Source of the DNA: Lepeophtheirus salmonis
Taxonomy: Eukaryota > Arthropoda > Copepoda > Siphonostomatoida > Caligidae
Direction of reading: 5' to 3'
Assembly: GCF_016086655.4 (NCBI RefSeq)
Contig: NC_052138.2
Location: 27,601,403-27,665,402, forward strand
DNA length: 64,000 nucleotides
Of this stretch, positions 51,121 to 54,424 are shown piece by piece. Position numbers and translations under genes: made by a program. Each line of letters begins with the position of its first letter. Position 1 is the first letter of the stretch. Below the pieces are notes generated by a model, which made no database searches, was not told the origin of the DNA, and worked only from the letters and a program-made list of their open reading frames with translations.

Positions 51121-51354
51121 TTCTATGATTACATAAAGTCACAAAGCTTTTCCTCTGTTTCCGTAATAGGCTTAAATTTAAACTTTTGGGATTCCTACAT
51201 ATCAGATGGACATCGCTCACTACACAAAGACAAAACTTCATTCTACGAAGGATCGAAAAGTGAGGATTTATCGGAGAAGAAAGTAGACTCAACAGCATCT
51301 GCCCTCAATGGAGCCACCCCTGAGATAAAATTAAAACGTACTCCCTCAAATTAG
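342..51354 (+). CDS. robo: Roundabout (Robo) guidance receptor, 3' part of gene, 12 exons
   Basis: Robo proteins are single-pass receptors for Slit that steer axons and migrating cells. Joining 342-458, 1931-2008, 2497-2784, 36069-36316, 36373-36675, 36735-36954, 37014-37523, 37695-38035, 46558-46633, 46700-47019, 49659-49968 and 51170-51354 gives one open frame of about 997 codons, with every junction flanked by GT and AG and every phase compatible. Domain order is Ig4, Ig5, three fibronectin III domains, a transmembrane helix (37412-37480), and a tail of about 424 residues with CC0 (YAEVD, 37904-37918) and CC1 (PYATT, 37973-37987). The 5' exons for the signal peptide and Ig1-3 lie before base 1; the first exon enters with two bases of a split codon. 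No clear CC2 or CC3 proline block is visible, which resembles the fly Robo2/Robo3 type rather than Robo1. The family call is firm; the paralogue is uncertain. Confidence 0.93.
459..1930 (+). other. robo: robo intron A (1472 bp), no gene seen
   Basis: A canonical GT-AG intron in AT-rich sequence with short poly-T and poly-A runs. A small open frame on the minus strand near 1582-1791 has no recognisable domain. Nothing else identifiable is seen. Confidence 0.8.
1931..2008 (+). CDS. robo: robo exon B: middle of Ig domain 4
   Basis: A 78-bp exon between CTCTATTTAG and GTGAGT. It completes the split Gly codon of exon A and reads ATGIFLPGHQYEAGLHVTPEGTLKL, broken here as ATGIFLPGHQYEAG and LHVTPEGTLKL. 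It covers the C'-to-E strand region of Ig4. Phase is 1 in and 1 out. Confidence 0.9.
2135..2400 (-). mobile_element. mariner-like transposase C-terminal fragment
   Basis: The minus-strand translation contains phrases such as FLGNNVRCTSHPNLNSLRHG, close to the block after the last catalytic Asp in mariner/Tc1 transposases. It is followed by a degraded RV-AVI-CE-GHI-like C-terminus. The same tail sequence recurs near 38940-39020 and 53180-53240. It lies within the 488-bp intron between exons B and C, is short and frameshifted, and shows no paired ends. Confidence 0.55.
2497..2784 (+). CDS. robo: robo exon C: end of Ig4 and first half of Ig5
   Basis: The exon follows TTCTATTACAG and ends before GTAAAT. 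It reads QDISLSDAGYYSC (the Ig4 F-strand Cys), then the linker DKPPPIIVLGPINQT typical of Robo Ig4-Ig5, then Ig5 with SLPCQSS and IIWLKDG, ending in NTLRIEG. It leaves in phase 1, and the split Gly codon is completed 33 kb downstream at 36069. Confidence 0.94.
2920..3180. repeat. dispersed MITE-like family Y, copy 1
   Basis: Contains the block ACTAAAGAACAG, then ATTTTGACAGCT and TCTTTTGTAA, then AAAGCCTTGAATTATTCA. The same ordered blocks recur at about 15030-15215 and 17105-17380, with partial copies near 13700-13850. This is probably a non-autonomous DNA transposon; the exact ends were not resolved. Confidence 0.5.
4035..4205. repeat. dispersed repeat Z, copy 1
   Basis: This stretch aligns by eye, in the same orientation, with 9655-9815. 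Shared ordered blocks include CTACTTTAA, GGGGCACC, AATAATTTG, TTGTCGAAGAATA, AATGCAATC and TTTTGTGTTGA. No coding content is seen. Confidence 0.5.
5050..5645 (-). mobile_element. internally deleted maT/mariner-like element
   Basis: Read on the minus strand, the right part encodes a degraded N-terminal half with SIRAQARDLVVSH, like the SMRKLAKDxxVSH helix-turn-helix block of maT/mariner transposases. The left part encodes EALNATFRQNWDTVTDEYIH, then LKAIITTKGG and a stop, the usual mariner C-terminus. The middle with the first two catalytic Asp motifs is missing, so the piece is only about 600 bp. Frameshifts and stops make it inactive. The + strand open frame at 5121-5504 is a shadow of this element. 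Confidence 0.65.
5820..6046 (-). repeat. Tc1-type terminal repeat resembling a common fish element
   Basis: Read on the minus strand the segment begins ATAAGTATTTGATCCC, continues with GATTTTGTAAGTTTGC, ACTGACAAAGAAATGAAGGG, TTTATTTTGACAGAGAGAC and AGAATATGAACAACAAAA, and then AAAAGTTATAAA. From general knowledge this order matches the long terminal repeat of a Tc1 family abundant in teleost genomes. A shorter copy of the same end lies at 13556-13620, and the adjoining part recurs at about 50045-50140. No transposase is attached. Confidence 0.6.
6815..7510 (-). mobile_element. decayed Tc1/mariner-like transposase copy
   Basis: The likely terminal end is ACAGGGTCGTGCACAGCAAT at about 6812. 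Read on the minus strand, degraded frames show YIFQQDYALSSQD (the second catalytic Asp motif), NLRPLDFYV (the third motif region), and VKSCQAFRGIIEKVIELNGG followed by a stop at 6909. Several frameshifts separate these pieces. The N-terminal part is not recognisable. Confidence 0.65.
7620..8330 (-). mobile_element. internally deleted mariner-like element
   Basis: On the minus strand, 8060-8260 encodes a helix-turn-helix-like half with HKRMEEGASLEDRPRVKP, similar to the GRPR-type linker. 7855-7935 encodes DLNPMDYILCPVENQR, the third catalytic Asp block, and 7740-7800 encodes LEAVIAAN, the C-terminus. The first two catalytic motifs are absent. A G-rich run lies at the junction (8033-8050). The copy is inactive. 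Confidence 0.6.
8530..8879 (+). repeat. possible retroposed sequence with AATAAA and A30 tail
   Basis: An uninterrupted run of 30 A at 8850-8879 is preceded by AATAAA at 8832-8837, the spacing of a polyadenylated transcript copied back into DNA. About 300 bp upstream is TAGCTCAGTAGGGTAGGAGC, which resembles a tRNA A-box, but no B-box follows. It could be a SINE-like element or chance. No flanking duplication was found by eye. Confidence 0.3.
9027..9050. repeat. perfect 24-bp spacer-less palindrome
   Basis: GTACATTGAACA is followed directly by its exact reverse complement TGTTCAATGTAC. No loop separates the arms. No associated gene is seen. Confidence 0.9.
9100..9540 (+). mobile_element. probable Tc1-like N-terminal fragment
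   Basis: A + strand frame near 9470-9520 reads IKDRAQSGRFMNFTAL, resembling the DRPRSGRPR linker between the DNA-binding and catalytic domains of Tc1-like transposases. Nothing else of the transposase is recognisable. This is a tentative call. Confidence 0.3.
9655..9815. repeat. dispersed repeat Z, copy 2
   Basis: Same orientation and block order as 4035-4205. It is non-coding. Confidence 0.5.
11473..12125 (-). mobile_element. mariner-like transposase, catalytic and C-terminal part, broken
   Basis: The terminal end ACAGGGTTGATCTAATCTAA lies at about 11479. On the minus strand the frames read PPIFVERKEEVIADAYIELL and KKMLPWARYKFGENF, then SPEVNPLDYSI, then IIKPCKGFRPRIKAIIRDEG and SHIE. This is the order found between the first and third catalytic motifs of mariner/maT transposases. 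The FQQDGAPAH block is missing or destroyed. The 5' side ends abruptly at the GACGAAAC repeat tract. Confidence 0.7.
12125..13080. repeat. degenerate GACGAAAC/GACGAGAC purine-rich minisatellite
   Basis: The + strand is dominated by variants of GACGAAACGAAGACGAGACA and AAATGTGACAAAACGAAGAC over nearly 1 kb, with almost no pyrimidine runs. The period is irregular, about 10 to 25 bp, as in an old expanded satellite. Overlapping long open frames on both strands here (for example minus 12107-12553 and 12403-12768) are products of the repeat composition and are not genes. It directly abuts the truncated mariner at 11473-12125. Confidence 0.8.
13556..13620 (+). repeat. Tc1-type terminal repeat, second copy of the fish-like family
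   Basis: ACAGTGAAAGAAATAAGTAT, then TTGATCCCCTTTTGCTGATT, then TTGTTAGTTTGCTC. This matches the outer end of the minus-strand repeat at 5820-6046. Only the outermost part is preserved. Confidence 0.6.
13690..13878. repeat. family Y partial copy ending in a perfect 30-bp palindrome
   Basis: The blocks AAGTCATTACTTAGATT and CCCATG...TTTTTGATCCA match the family Y copy at 2920-3180. The copy then breaks into CAATGAAGGTTTGTT immediately followed by its reverse complement AACAAACCTTCATTG (13849-13878), with no spacer. Confidence 0.6.
15030..15230. repeat. dispersed MITE-like family Y, copy 2
   Basis: Carries ACTAAAGAACAGATTGCCAT, AATTTTGACAGCTGTCTTTC and GCCATCTAAGTGCAAAGCCC, then ACTTTTCAGCC. 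This is the same order as at 2920-3180 and 17105-17380. Confidence 0.55.
15295..15860 (+). mobile_element. hAT-family remnant with transposase C-terminus
   Basis: The left end CAGGGGTTCTCAAGAGCC is typical of hAT elements. A decayed copy, CAAGGATTCTTAACAG, is found inverted at the right end near 15845-15860. The + strand frame at 15596-15720 reads FESVFSEMNMVKNEYRTKLT then HEHLDQIMSNATTS, resembling the C-terminal dimerisation region of hAT transposases of the GTF2IRD2/ZBED5-like group. The rest of the transposase is missing. No matching 8-bp target duplication is left. Confidence 0.6.
17105..17380. repeat. dispersed MITE-like family Y, copy 3
   Basis: Contains TCACTAACTAAAGAACAAAT, TTGACAGCTGTCTTTTGAAG and the upstream block TTGCTTAGCTTAAAATATAT with TTGATCCATTTTTGTTTTGG, in the same order as the other family Y copies. 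Confidence 0.55.
17513..17785. repeat. MITE family W, copy 1 (GC-rich ends, T-rich core)
   Basis: The left end reads GCAGGGGGTGAGTTGGAGGG then GTTGTAGCGCCCCTCCCCCC. The core is poly-T/poly-A mixed with AAAATTTAAT units, and the right end is CCCCTCCCCC followed by poly-A, an AT repeat and TTGCTGATGCTGTTATTGCC. Other copies lie at 40779-41185 and 53566-54424. Confidence 0.55.
18560..18900. repeat. mariner-derived MITE with internal direct duplication
   Basis: The right end, read on the minus strand, is TACGAGGGTGATCTGAAAAG then TTTCCAACC, typical of mariner terminal repeats. Inside, AAATGGCTGAATCTATGATG with GATAGATAGAT (18597-18650) recurs as AAATGGCTGAACCTTGGTGA with GCTAGATAGAT (18778-18830). 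No transposase coding is evident. Confidence 0.5.
20035..20525 (+). repeat. dispersed repeat family X, copy 1
   Basis: Shares ordered blocks with 55555-55985 and 59715-60070: GACAATTTGAAGAA, CAGCTGTGACAAGGGA, GAGAAGGAAATAAACAAGGA, GATCCTCAATTCTACTC, AACTCCGCAACAAATC, CTTTTATG, and TTCATTCTTCAGATTACCAA. There is no intact reading frame. The family looks specific to this genome. Confidence 0.6.
20657..21864 (-). mobile_element. complete-ended mariner/Tc1-like element, 1208 bp
   Basis: The ends are inverted copies: left CCGGGCCGTGCATAATTATT then TACCGAT; right, read on the minus strand, CCGGGCCGTGCAAAATTATT then TACCGAT. There is one difference in the first 27 bases. Both ends are flanked by TA (20655-20656 and 21865-21866), the expected target duplication. 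The transposase remnant lies inside on the minus strand. End similarity suggests this is among the youngest insertions in the window. Confidence 0.88.
20785..21717 (-). pseudogene. mariner/maT-like transposase, frameshifted
   Basis: The start codon at 21715-21717 opens MSNHGKKRIEIAALLRAGVP, a helix-turn-helix beginning. There follow TASRALKRAGGKSLRRTERP (linker), IIIFSDEKTFTVDPVFNRQ (first catalytic Asp), FQQDGAPAHASKKAQKWLK (second Asp), WSPQSPDLNPLDFSI (third Asp), then YIQQVCGSFRRRLTSVIESN and GGYID with a stop at 20785. About 36 residues separate the last two catalytic Asp when the frame is mentally bridged, so a DD37D-like (maT) type is likely. Lesions include a stop near 21524, a stop near 21122, a frameshift between the second and third Asp blocks, a TAG in place of the Trp after DFSI, and another frameshift near 20910. 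Confidence 0.85.
22680..23490 (+). mobile_element. hAT remnant, second copy
   Basis: 22790-22920 aligns with the hAT remnant at 15355-15475 (shared blocks CATTTGATG, TATGGCAAGACTGA and GTAATAT). 23434-23483 encodes ESIFSKMNAFKNKVRQ, matching the FESVFSEMNMVKNEYR block of that copy. It is interrupted by unrelated sequence, and the mariner fragment starting about 23570 follows. Confidence 0.5.
23570..24140 (+). mobile_element. mariner-like transposase, N-terminal half
   Basis: ATG at 23570 opens MSEQESKSQRVSDLFDADVD then DPKIISDFVGVTLRTVRNI, a helix-turn-helix. There follow, across frameshifts, SKIKEDPTASMCRLAVEFNV (second DNA-binding block), LGLKSIVMNLRQLLTDRMKA and VKIFSDKKIFTFDQVLNLK (first catalytic Asp). 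It ends at about 24140 before the second Asp motif. The related minus-strand copy at 25155-25880 begins MSKEHAKRQRVWDLF. Confidence 0.75.
25155..25880 (-). mobile_element. mariner-like element, partly deleted
   Basis: The right end, read inward on the minus strand, is ACAGGGTGACGACTAAAAAA. Downstream come MSKEHAKRQRVWDLFRTQVD, then VDAVLNRKNDFFLAELRVQV (after the first catalytic Asp), AFRIKNPAQGMVLGVVVSDD, KMPSYFFKAIEKVYTDVYY, NVNPLDFAV, and ANADALKAVITEDWNNLSS. Part of the N-terminal half (between the first helix-turn-helix and the first catalytic motif) and the FQQDGAPAH block are missing. The left terminal repeat is not preserved. Confidence 0.72.
25990..26900 (+). mobile_element. maT/mariner-like transposase remnant
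   Basis: The + strand frames read PRITMKEVSWHSK (N-terminal region), ATAMVFGAMPSHIFEKVLRV, RLWVWQQNSAPCHTSKRL (second catalytic motif with Asp replaced by Asn), CDLNLMDYFI (third motif) and YRAFAQFRTSIEAAIKANGG followed by a stop at 26899. Several frameshifts are present. The loss of the second catalytic Asp (QQD to QQN) adds to the inactivating damage. Confidence 0.72.
27835..28345 (+). mobile_element. mariner-like C-terminal remnant
   Basis: The + strand sequence TCTGGGCAAAGGACTTCTGA is followed by a degraded NLNPLGYSI block, then CHHQELTINSESGYID and a stop near 28302. The same sequence recurs at 33110-33415, so these are two copies of one family. Confidence 0.6.
29099..29145. repeat. MITE family W solo end
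   Basis: AGGGGCGTCCGCAGGGGGTG then GGCTGGAGGGGTT is the left end of family W without its T-rich core. Confidence 0.5.
31309..31835 (-). mobile_element. internally deleted mariner-like element
   Basis: The left end is ACAGGGCTCGACGATGAAAT. On the minus strand an N-terminal half starting MELPKIQFTEDERICTVVMC, with LDIRNTTELAMRYIQETRKK, runs almost directly into SSPDLNLRDYFVAVYLQEHT, the third catalytic block, and then HFTSMLRDLVIKAFDRG. The first and second catalytic motifs are gone. The N-terminal part is atypical. Confidence 0.6.
32170..32305 (-). mobile_element. possible transposase N-terminal fragment
   Basis: A short minus-strand frame reads KFTLEENWEILKTYFQNGES then SNETARKLHF, which resembles the opening helix-turn-helix of some mariner-like or DUF4817-type transposon proteins. 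Only this fragment is visible, so the call is tentative. Confidence 0.25.
32990..33435 (+). mobile_element. mariner-like catalytic/C-terminal remnant
   Basis: The + strand frame reads VFQQDGASAHATKKSQEWP (second catalytic Asp intact) and then, after frameshifts, FCTSFCHRLELTINYEDGY and ID. It is the same family as 27835-28345. Confidence 0.65.
34080..34700 (-). repeat. dispersed repeat family X, copy in reverse orientation
   Basis: AAGATAACTCCTTAACAAAT, CAAGGAGCACACTCACACGT and ACTCAATACTGAGATGTTCT match, in reverse, the left part of the 55255-56070 copy. A second similar piece lies at 34900-35130. Confidence 0.5.
34900..35130 (-). repeat. family X partial copy
   Basis: CATGAGCACACTCACACAAG and ACTCAATACGTAGATATTCT, preceded by CAGCAACAAATCCTCAG, repeat the blocks at 34150-34235. 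Confidence 0.5.
36069..36316 (+). CDS. robo: robo exon D: end of Ig5, start of fibronectin III-1
   Basis: The acceptor is ATTTTAG at 36062-36068. The exon reads LSLSDSGLYTCQARSVSGQS (Ig5 F and G strands with the core Cys), a linker with DLSQFPGSPSKPSLANAT, and then ITVTWSKPHRVGGSPLKGYQ, the opening of the first fibronectin III domain with its conserved Trp. Phase is 1 in and 0 out. Confidence 0.94.
36373..36675 (+). CDS. robo: robo exon E: rest of FN3-1, start of FN3-2
   Basis: A 56-bp intron (36317-36372) precedes it. The exon reads LDYYTLASPLHWTTVYNVH, then LDPETTLWVLVRALNGYGLS (the conserved E-F region of FN3), a linker, and SRKIKLEWE, the start of FN3-2. It runs phase 0 to phase 0 and ends before GTGAGT. 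Confidence 0.93.
36735..36954 (+). CDS. robo: robo exon F: rest of FN3-2
   Basis: The exon follows a 59-bp intron ending in TTTCAG. It reads FVEGYHIQIRGSKEPHYDSV, then LSDLRPNTKYFIFILPFNN and GRPSNLKVVSTKED, the typical second half of an FN3 domain. It leaves in phase 1 before GTGAGT. Confidence 0.93.
37014..37523 (+). CDS. robo: robo exon G: FN3-3, transmembrane helix, stop-transfer
   Basis: The acceptor is TTTTTACAG. The exon codes for FN3-3 (IKIRLVNVSTGLIQWHTPPS, FETAYGAKVAAYNRQGVGPF), a juxtamembrane spacer, and a 23-residue hydrophobic helix encoded at 37412-37480 (WFVSFVSVMTLVLVIAFGAV then ICI). RRRKGE follows as the stop-transfer signal. Possible N-glycosylation sites include NVS, NSS and NYT. 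The donor is AATG then GTGAGG, and the reading frame would stop at 37555 if unspliced. Phase out is 1. Confidence 0.94.
37695..38035 (+). CDS. robo: robo exon H: cytoplasmic CC0 and CC1 motifs
   Basis: The exon reads VNFGNRDHLWLDSNWK, matching the conserved WLxxxW block just inside the membrane in Robo proteins, then an Asn/Thr-rich spacer. DGDYAEVDTPK (CC0; Tyr codon at 37904) and GPYATTSLV (CC1; Tyr codon at 37976) follow. In Robo proteins these tyrosines lie in conserved signalling motifs; Abl phosphorylation of the CC1 tyrosine is described for the family. It runs phase 1 to phase 0 and ends before GTAAGT. Confidence 0.92.
38636..38880 (-). repeat. dispersed repeat family P, copy 1
   Basis: The reverse complement shares ordered blocks with 39540-39795: AAAGTTCGGTCCTTCATGAC, AACTTTATTTCTT, AATCAGTTCTATTACT, GACAGTCTTAAGGAC and AATAAGACTGGTACAACACT. 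It is non-coding and probably a non-autonomous element. Confidence 0.65.
38820..39025 (+). mobile_element. mariner C-terminal fragment
   Basis: The segment after 38930 matches, on the opposite strand, the tail of the fragment at 2135-2400 (GTTATTGTTTGTGAAGTAGG and ATATTGAATAA). It encodes a degraded version of the RVQxVI-CExGHIE mariner C-terminus. Confidence 0.45.
39540..39795 (+). repeat. dispersed repeat family P, copy 2
   Basis: GTGCGGTCCAGTTCAGTACT, AAAGTTCGGTACTTGATGAC, TAACTTTATTTCTTGC and GGTCTGGTCCTAATAAATAA appear, then GACACAACACT. It is inverted relative to 38636-38880. Confidence 0.65.
39945..40115 (+). repeat. dispersed repeat family P, copy 3
   Basis: TGTTCGGTCCTTCAAGACGT, GACCGATAGTCTTAAGGATC and AATAAGCACTGACTCAACAT repeat the block order of copy 2, with its left part missing. 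Confidence 0.6.
40779..41185. repeat. MITE family W, copy 2
   Basis: It starts GTGTCCGCAAGGGGAGGGCT and continues through repeated AATTTTTTTTCCAAAAA-like units. It ends CATATATACATAATCCAACT then GATGCCCCTGT, the family W right end. The small open frames at 41010-41346 are artefacts of the T-rich core. Confidence 0.6.
43200..43880 (-). mobile_element. internally deleted mariner (DD34D type)
   Basis: The minus-strand frame reads IRYKLGQTVSEIHTDLTIVY then SHATIFRWFNEIQDSTFKLE, the paired helix-turn-helix region of mariner proteins of the SETMAR/Hsmar type. After about 40 residues it joins PYSPEFNLCDRFLFRKLKHL, the third catalytic block (usually SPDLAPCDFFLFxKLK). The first and second catalytic motifs are missing. 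Stops break the frame. Confidence 0.75.
44636..44705. repeat. family P fragment
   Basis: ATCAGTACGGTCCTAATACA and GTCCAAGGACTGGTCCTTAT resemble the GGTCC-rich part of family P. Only a short piece is present. Confidence 0.35.
46075..46145. repeat. family W solo end
   Basis: GGGGGACTAAAGCCCCCTAA then GTCCACCCCCTGTGGACGCC CTGA is an inverted family W terminal region without the T-rich core. Confidence 0.4.
46558..46633 (+). CDS. robo: robo exon I: short cytoplasmic exon
   Basis: The 76-bp exon reads ISSKPSPNSSLARQELEMSS then LDSNK. The acceptor is ACATTTCAG; the donor is AAAG then GTTGGA, a poor match to the usual GTAAGT. The exon is required because exon H ends in phase 0 while exon J needs phase 1, and this exon supplies the shift. 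It could be skipped only with a frameshift. Confidence 0.75.
46700..47019 (+). CDS. robo: robo exon J: Ser-rich cytoplasmic segment
   Basis: A 66-bp intron precedes it. The exon reads ISSKKSGSSSSLLASSHANH, SSTSSSGDSMSKMPPFLMSN, and SYGSFGNRQGASSSFGPPLH at its end. It is rich in Ser with scattered Pro; there is no LPPPP or FPPPP motif. It ends in phase 0 before GTATGT. Confidence 0.85.
48773..49467 (-). mobile_element. nested internally deleted mariner, 695 bp
   Basis: The ends are inverted: left CTGGTAGTTGCATAAATACG then CGGACTA; right, read inward, CGGGTAGTTGCATAAATACG then CGGACTA. There is one difference in 27 bases. TA flanks both sides (48771-48772, 49468-49469). It lies wholly within the hAT-like element 48482-49562. 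Confidence 0.9.
48898..49316 (-). pseudogene. mariner transposase with central deletion
   Basis: MNDEDKRHMVATLLRAGRSV with IIKDTGLSRTTVFMVQKLV is a helix-turn-helix start. It runs through VDDVKEAFTKT straight into WPHQSPDLNPLDYSVWWQIE, the third catalytic block, then MCKAFRGRLEGVIAADGGYI and K with a stop. The central region with the first two catalytic Asp residues (roughly 150-200 residues) is absent, and a frame change occurs at the join. It cannot encode an active enzyme; whether the DNA-binding part could still be made is unknown. Confidence 0.85.
49659..49968 (+). CDS. robo: robo exon K: Tyr/Pro/His-rich cytoplasmic segment
   Basis: The acceptor is ACTTTTTCCAG. The exon reads MDGYGHSHYSVPGIFYHPSL, then YESASICHYGIHPGVY with PTPPPSWYYPVV (PTPPP encoded at 49818-49832), and an acidic stretch DEEDGNC. 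It carries at least ten tyrosines. PTPPP is the only proline cluster in the visible tail and does not match the usual CC2 or CC3 blocks. It runs phase 0 to phase 1 and ends before GTAAAT. Confidence 0.88.
50045..50140 (+). repeat. fragment of the 5820-6046 Tc1-type repeat
   Basis: CAGATGGGGTTGCACTGATT followed by TAGTATAAGT and, further on, CATCTGACCTAGGAATT matches the minus strand of 5810-5880 (CAGATGGAGTTGCACTGATT, TCTGACCTAGGAATC). Confidence 0.6.
50921..50989. repeat. 30-bp tandem repeat, 2.3 copies
   Basis: Units 50921-50950 and 50951-50980 differ at one base (TGTTCATTTAATG against TGTTCCTTTAATG), with a partial third unit. Confidence 0.9.
51170..51354 (+). CDS. robo: robo exon L: C-terminus and stop
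   Basis: The acceptor is CCGTAATAG. The exon completes a split Gly codon and reads LNLNFWDSYISDGHRSLHKD, FYEGSKSEDLSEKKVDS, then NGATPEIKLKRTPSN and TAG at 51352-51354. The phase fits exon K. There is no recognisable C-terminal binding motif. A strong donor-like sequence (GATAG then GTAAGT, 51391-51401) lies 41 bases after the stop codon. Confidence 0.85.
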
Positions 51355-52835
51355 AAGAAGAAACGCAGCTTCTTTTTTACTTTTAATCATGATAGGTAAG
51401 TTATAGAGTTATAATAATTTAAGTAACAACTGATAAAGACTAAGGGGGGGGCGGGAATACTACCCCCCACAACCTATAATCTTGTTGTCAAAATTGTAAC
51501 AAAAAACAATGTTTTTTGATACAATTTTGAAATTAACATTTTTGCCAAATTTGTTTTGTTTTTTAAAATTTAGCCGGCTCGCAAAAATGCTGCTGCCTTT
51601 TTTTATTTACAATTATCTTCAAGTGAGTAGAATAACAATTATATATTTATAAAATGATGCTACTTCCAAGGTGATACTAAGGAGGTTGCGTTCCTAATTT
51701 CGTTACTGATGTTTAGTAACTTATGATTAATGTGAGTCAAAAATCTCATTAGTTAGTTGTTACACTTTGAATAATCTGGACCCAGACCCTTAACCACTGT
51801 TTTCTCTACAAGTTTAAAGAAAAGTTAACATTTTAAATTATACAACTTATGTAACTACAGAGTGAGGACCAGTGGTGGCAGCTGGAGACTATCATTCAGG
51901 GGGGTGCTGTTACATAAGAAATGGGTGGGTGGTTAGCGAGCAAAGTGAGCCTAACAGTGGGGGGGGGGGATGTTGTATGCTTCCAAAGAAATTTTGGATA
52001 ATTCAGTACTTTTTGAGGCCTTTGAAGGGAGTTAAATCCTTAAATTTATAGTGTTTTTAATATGATAATGTAGATTTATTATTTTTGAATTTTAATTTCC
52101 TATAAGTTTATGTAAATGCATTTTTCCGCAAATGGATTTTGTTTAGTATATGTTATTTTTATTTTGATAAGTTTGTTATATTAATTAGACTTTTAATTTT
52201 TATTTAACCTTATAATTCGTTTTCAAGTTTTTAATATATAGCACAAATGATTGATCGGAAGATCTGTGATCTAATGAAATATGATATTCCAATAAAAAAA
52301 GACAATTTTATTAAACATCAAGAGAATTGAATGAAATTTTCAGGAATTACAGAGTACAGTATTGTGCAAAAGATGATACTTTAAATACCTGCAATTGAAT
52401 TTTATAATATGAAACTCGAGTAAATAATTTTCCTCCAGACAATAAATAATAATTATTAAAAAAGAAAAAAGAGAGATTAAAAATTAAGACAAAGTATTTT
52501 CAAGTTGCACAGTAATAAAGATTGATGTTGCTAATGTCGGGTTAAAATTCATGTACTTTGTTTCAACAAATTGGTTAGGAACTTTACAAAATACTAGATG
52601 AATAAATTTATTAACGTCCATTATATCTTTTAGTTGATTCATTACACTTAATTAATTATTTTGAAGGCTACCTTGAGAAGTCTTATTTCCCAGCAAAAAT
52701 TCGATTAAACGAAGCAACGGATTGAAAAAAAAAACTGGGTGAAAGAGTTAGAATTTATCTACTTTAAATATTATTGAAGTCAAATTATTTTCTCCATTTA
52801 AGTGATGAAAATTCAGCAATTTCTAAGGGAGTCTT
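51355..52835 (+). other. 3' flank of robo stop, no gene seen
   Basis: Includes a donor-like GTAAGT at 51396, G-runs at about 51445 and 51958-51970 beside CAGTGGTGGCAGCTGG (perhaps a transposon end), and AATAAA-like strings near 52510. The rest is AT-rich. Confidence 0.6.
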
Positions 52836-52839
52836 CGAA

Positions 52840-53245
52840 ACACTTATACACTTATAGTTTTGTTTTCATCCCATGCCGGAGCAACAACAAAAAAAGCCAA
52901 GTGTGTAGGATTTCCTTCGTGCCGGTGTCACTAGAAGCTTGCAGAGACCATGCCGACTTTAAAGAACATCAAAAGTCCATTACAGCCTCATACAGCCAAG
53001 AAGAACCAACACTTCAAAACTGCACCAACAATACGGACGACTTCTGACATCAGTCCCCTAAACTTTGCAGTTTGAGGTGTCTTGGAGAATAATGTGTATC
53101 AAACCTCTCATCCACATTTTGGCTTTGCTCTGAGCTGTTATCATGATAGTGTGGTACTTTTATCGTCAAAAGCTGTCAATCTTTTAAGCGCGTGTACAGG
53201 CTGTTATTGCTTGTGAAGAGGACATCTTAATTAAAAAATATAGCG
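52840..53245 (+). mobile_element. mariner-like C-terminal remnant
   Basis: The + strand reads a degraded QDS-xHTAKKNQHF block, then DISPLNFAV and GVLENNVYQTSHPHF (third catalytic block and following segment). The tail is a RVQAVIACEEDIL-like C-terminus at 53185-53230. It is the same family as 2135-2400. Confidence 0.55.
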
Positions 53246-53565
53246 AAATATAGTATTGAAACATATCATAAATGCGTTTCCTTAGTTCTTCTTCCTTGAT
53301 TCCATCAAAAAACATCGTTTTTCAGAATTAATTCATCCACCTGCAAGATTTACAAATTATAACCAATATACTATGTACATTTAGAAACATCTACTTGAAC
53401 ATACAGAATTGTTACTTTAAAGTGAAAACACAAACATAGAACATATGTACTTATGTAAATCATATGTACATAAATAATGGTATTATTTATTACAAAGAAA
53501 ATGAAAAGCAAGCCTCGTTTTATACAAAAATGTACATTAGGGTGAGACTGATCATGGAATTCGAG

Positions 53566-54424
53566 ATACAACAGGGGTTTCCGCAGGGAAAGGGCTGGGG
53601 GGGGGATGTATCCCCATCAGCTAAATTAAGGAATTTCGGATTCTTACTAGAAAATTTAATATTTGCCATTTAATAAAAATTTCCTTTTTTTCCAAAATTT
53701 TAATTGTCTGTGAATAACTTTGAACTTTTGAAACTTTTTTACGAAAGATTTCAGTCTTTTCTGAACAGCTCTGGATTTCTGAAATTTATCTATAAAAAAT
53801 TCAACTCTTAGACAATAGCTATGATTTTTTTTTTTTTTTTCCAAAAAAATTCATATATGATGTTTGTTTCCAAAACATTTAAATTTCCAATTTTTTTTTT
53901 TTAATTAATTAATTAACCCAACTAAGAAATCAATACTTTTATACGCACACACAATATCAACCAGATAAATAATAAATCACTATAAAGGATAGACAAAAAT
54001 AACGTCAAAAATTTCCTTTTAAAAATTAGATTGTTTTTTCCAATAATTAAAAAAAATAAGTTTTTCTATTCAACTATGTTGTTTTTTGAAATTTTTCTCC
54101 AAAAAATTTAATATTTAGAAATTTTTTTTTTTTAATAGTTTTTTCCAAAAATTTAACTTTTTGAAAGCTTTTTAAAAAAAAAATTTAATATTTGAATTTT
54201 TTTTTGATTTTTTTTCAAAAAAAATAATTTTTTCTATTCAAATCATTTTATTTTTGAAAAATATTATTTGGAAATTTTTTTGATAATTTGAATTTTTTTT
54301 TCAAAAAATGAATTTTTTTTGATTTTGATTTTTTTTCCCCCAAAAAAACGTAATTTTTGGATTTTAAATTCAAAAAACCAAGACTCCTTCGAAAAAAAAT
54401 ATATAATCCTGCAGACGCCCCTAT
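53566..54424. repeat. MITE family W, copy 3, expanded core
   Basis: The left end is GGGGTTTCCGCAGGGAAAGG; the right end CCTGCAGACGCCCCT (54410-54424) is the inverted counterpart of the AGGGGCGTCCGCAGG left end seen at 29099. The core of about 750 bp is made of imperfect repeats of TTTAATTTTTTCCAAAAA and GAATTTTTTTTT-like units. Open frames here are composition artefacts. Confidence 0.6.

Larger units (their letters stand above)
49969..51169 (+). other. robo: robo intron K (1.2 kb)
   Basis: Contains at 50045-50140 a fragment matching the inner part of the Tc1-type repeat at 5820-5885, and at 50921-50989 a 30-bp tandem repeat in just over two copies. The rest is AT-rich with homopolymers. Confidence 0.75.
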
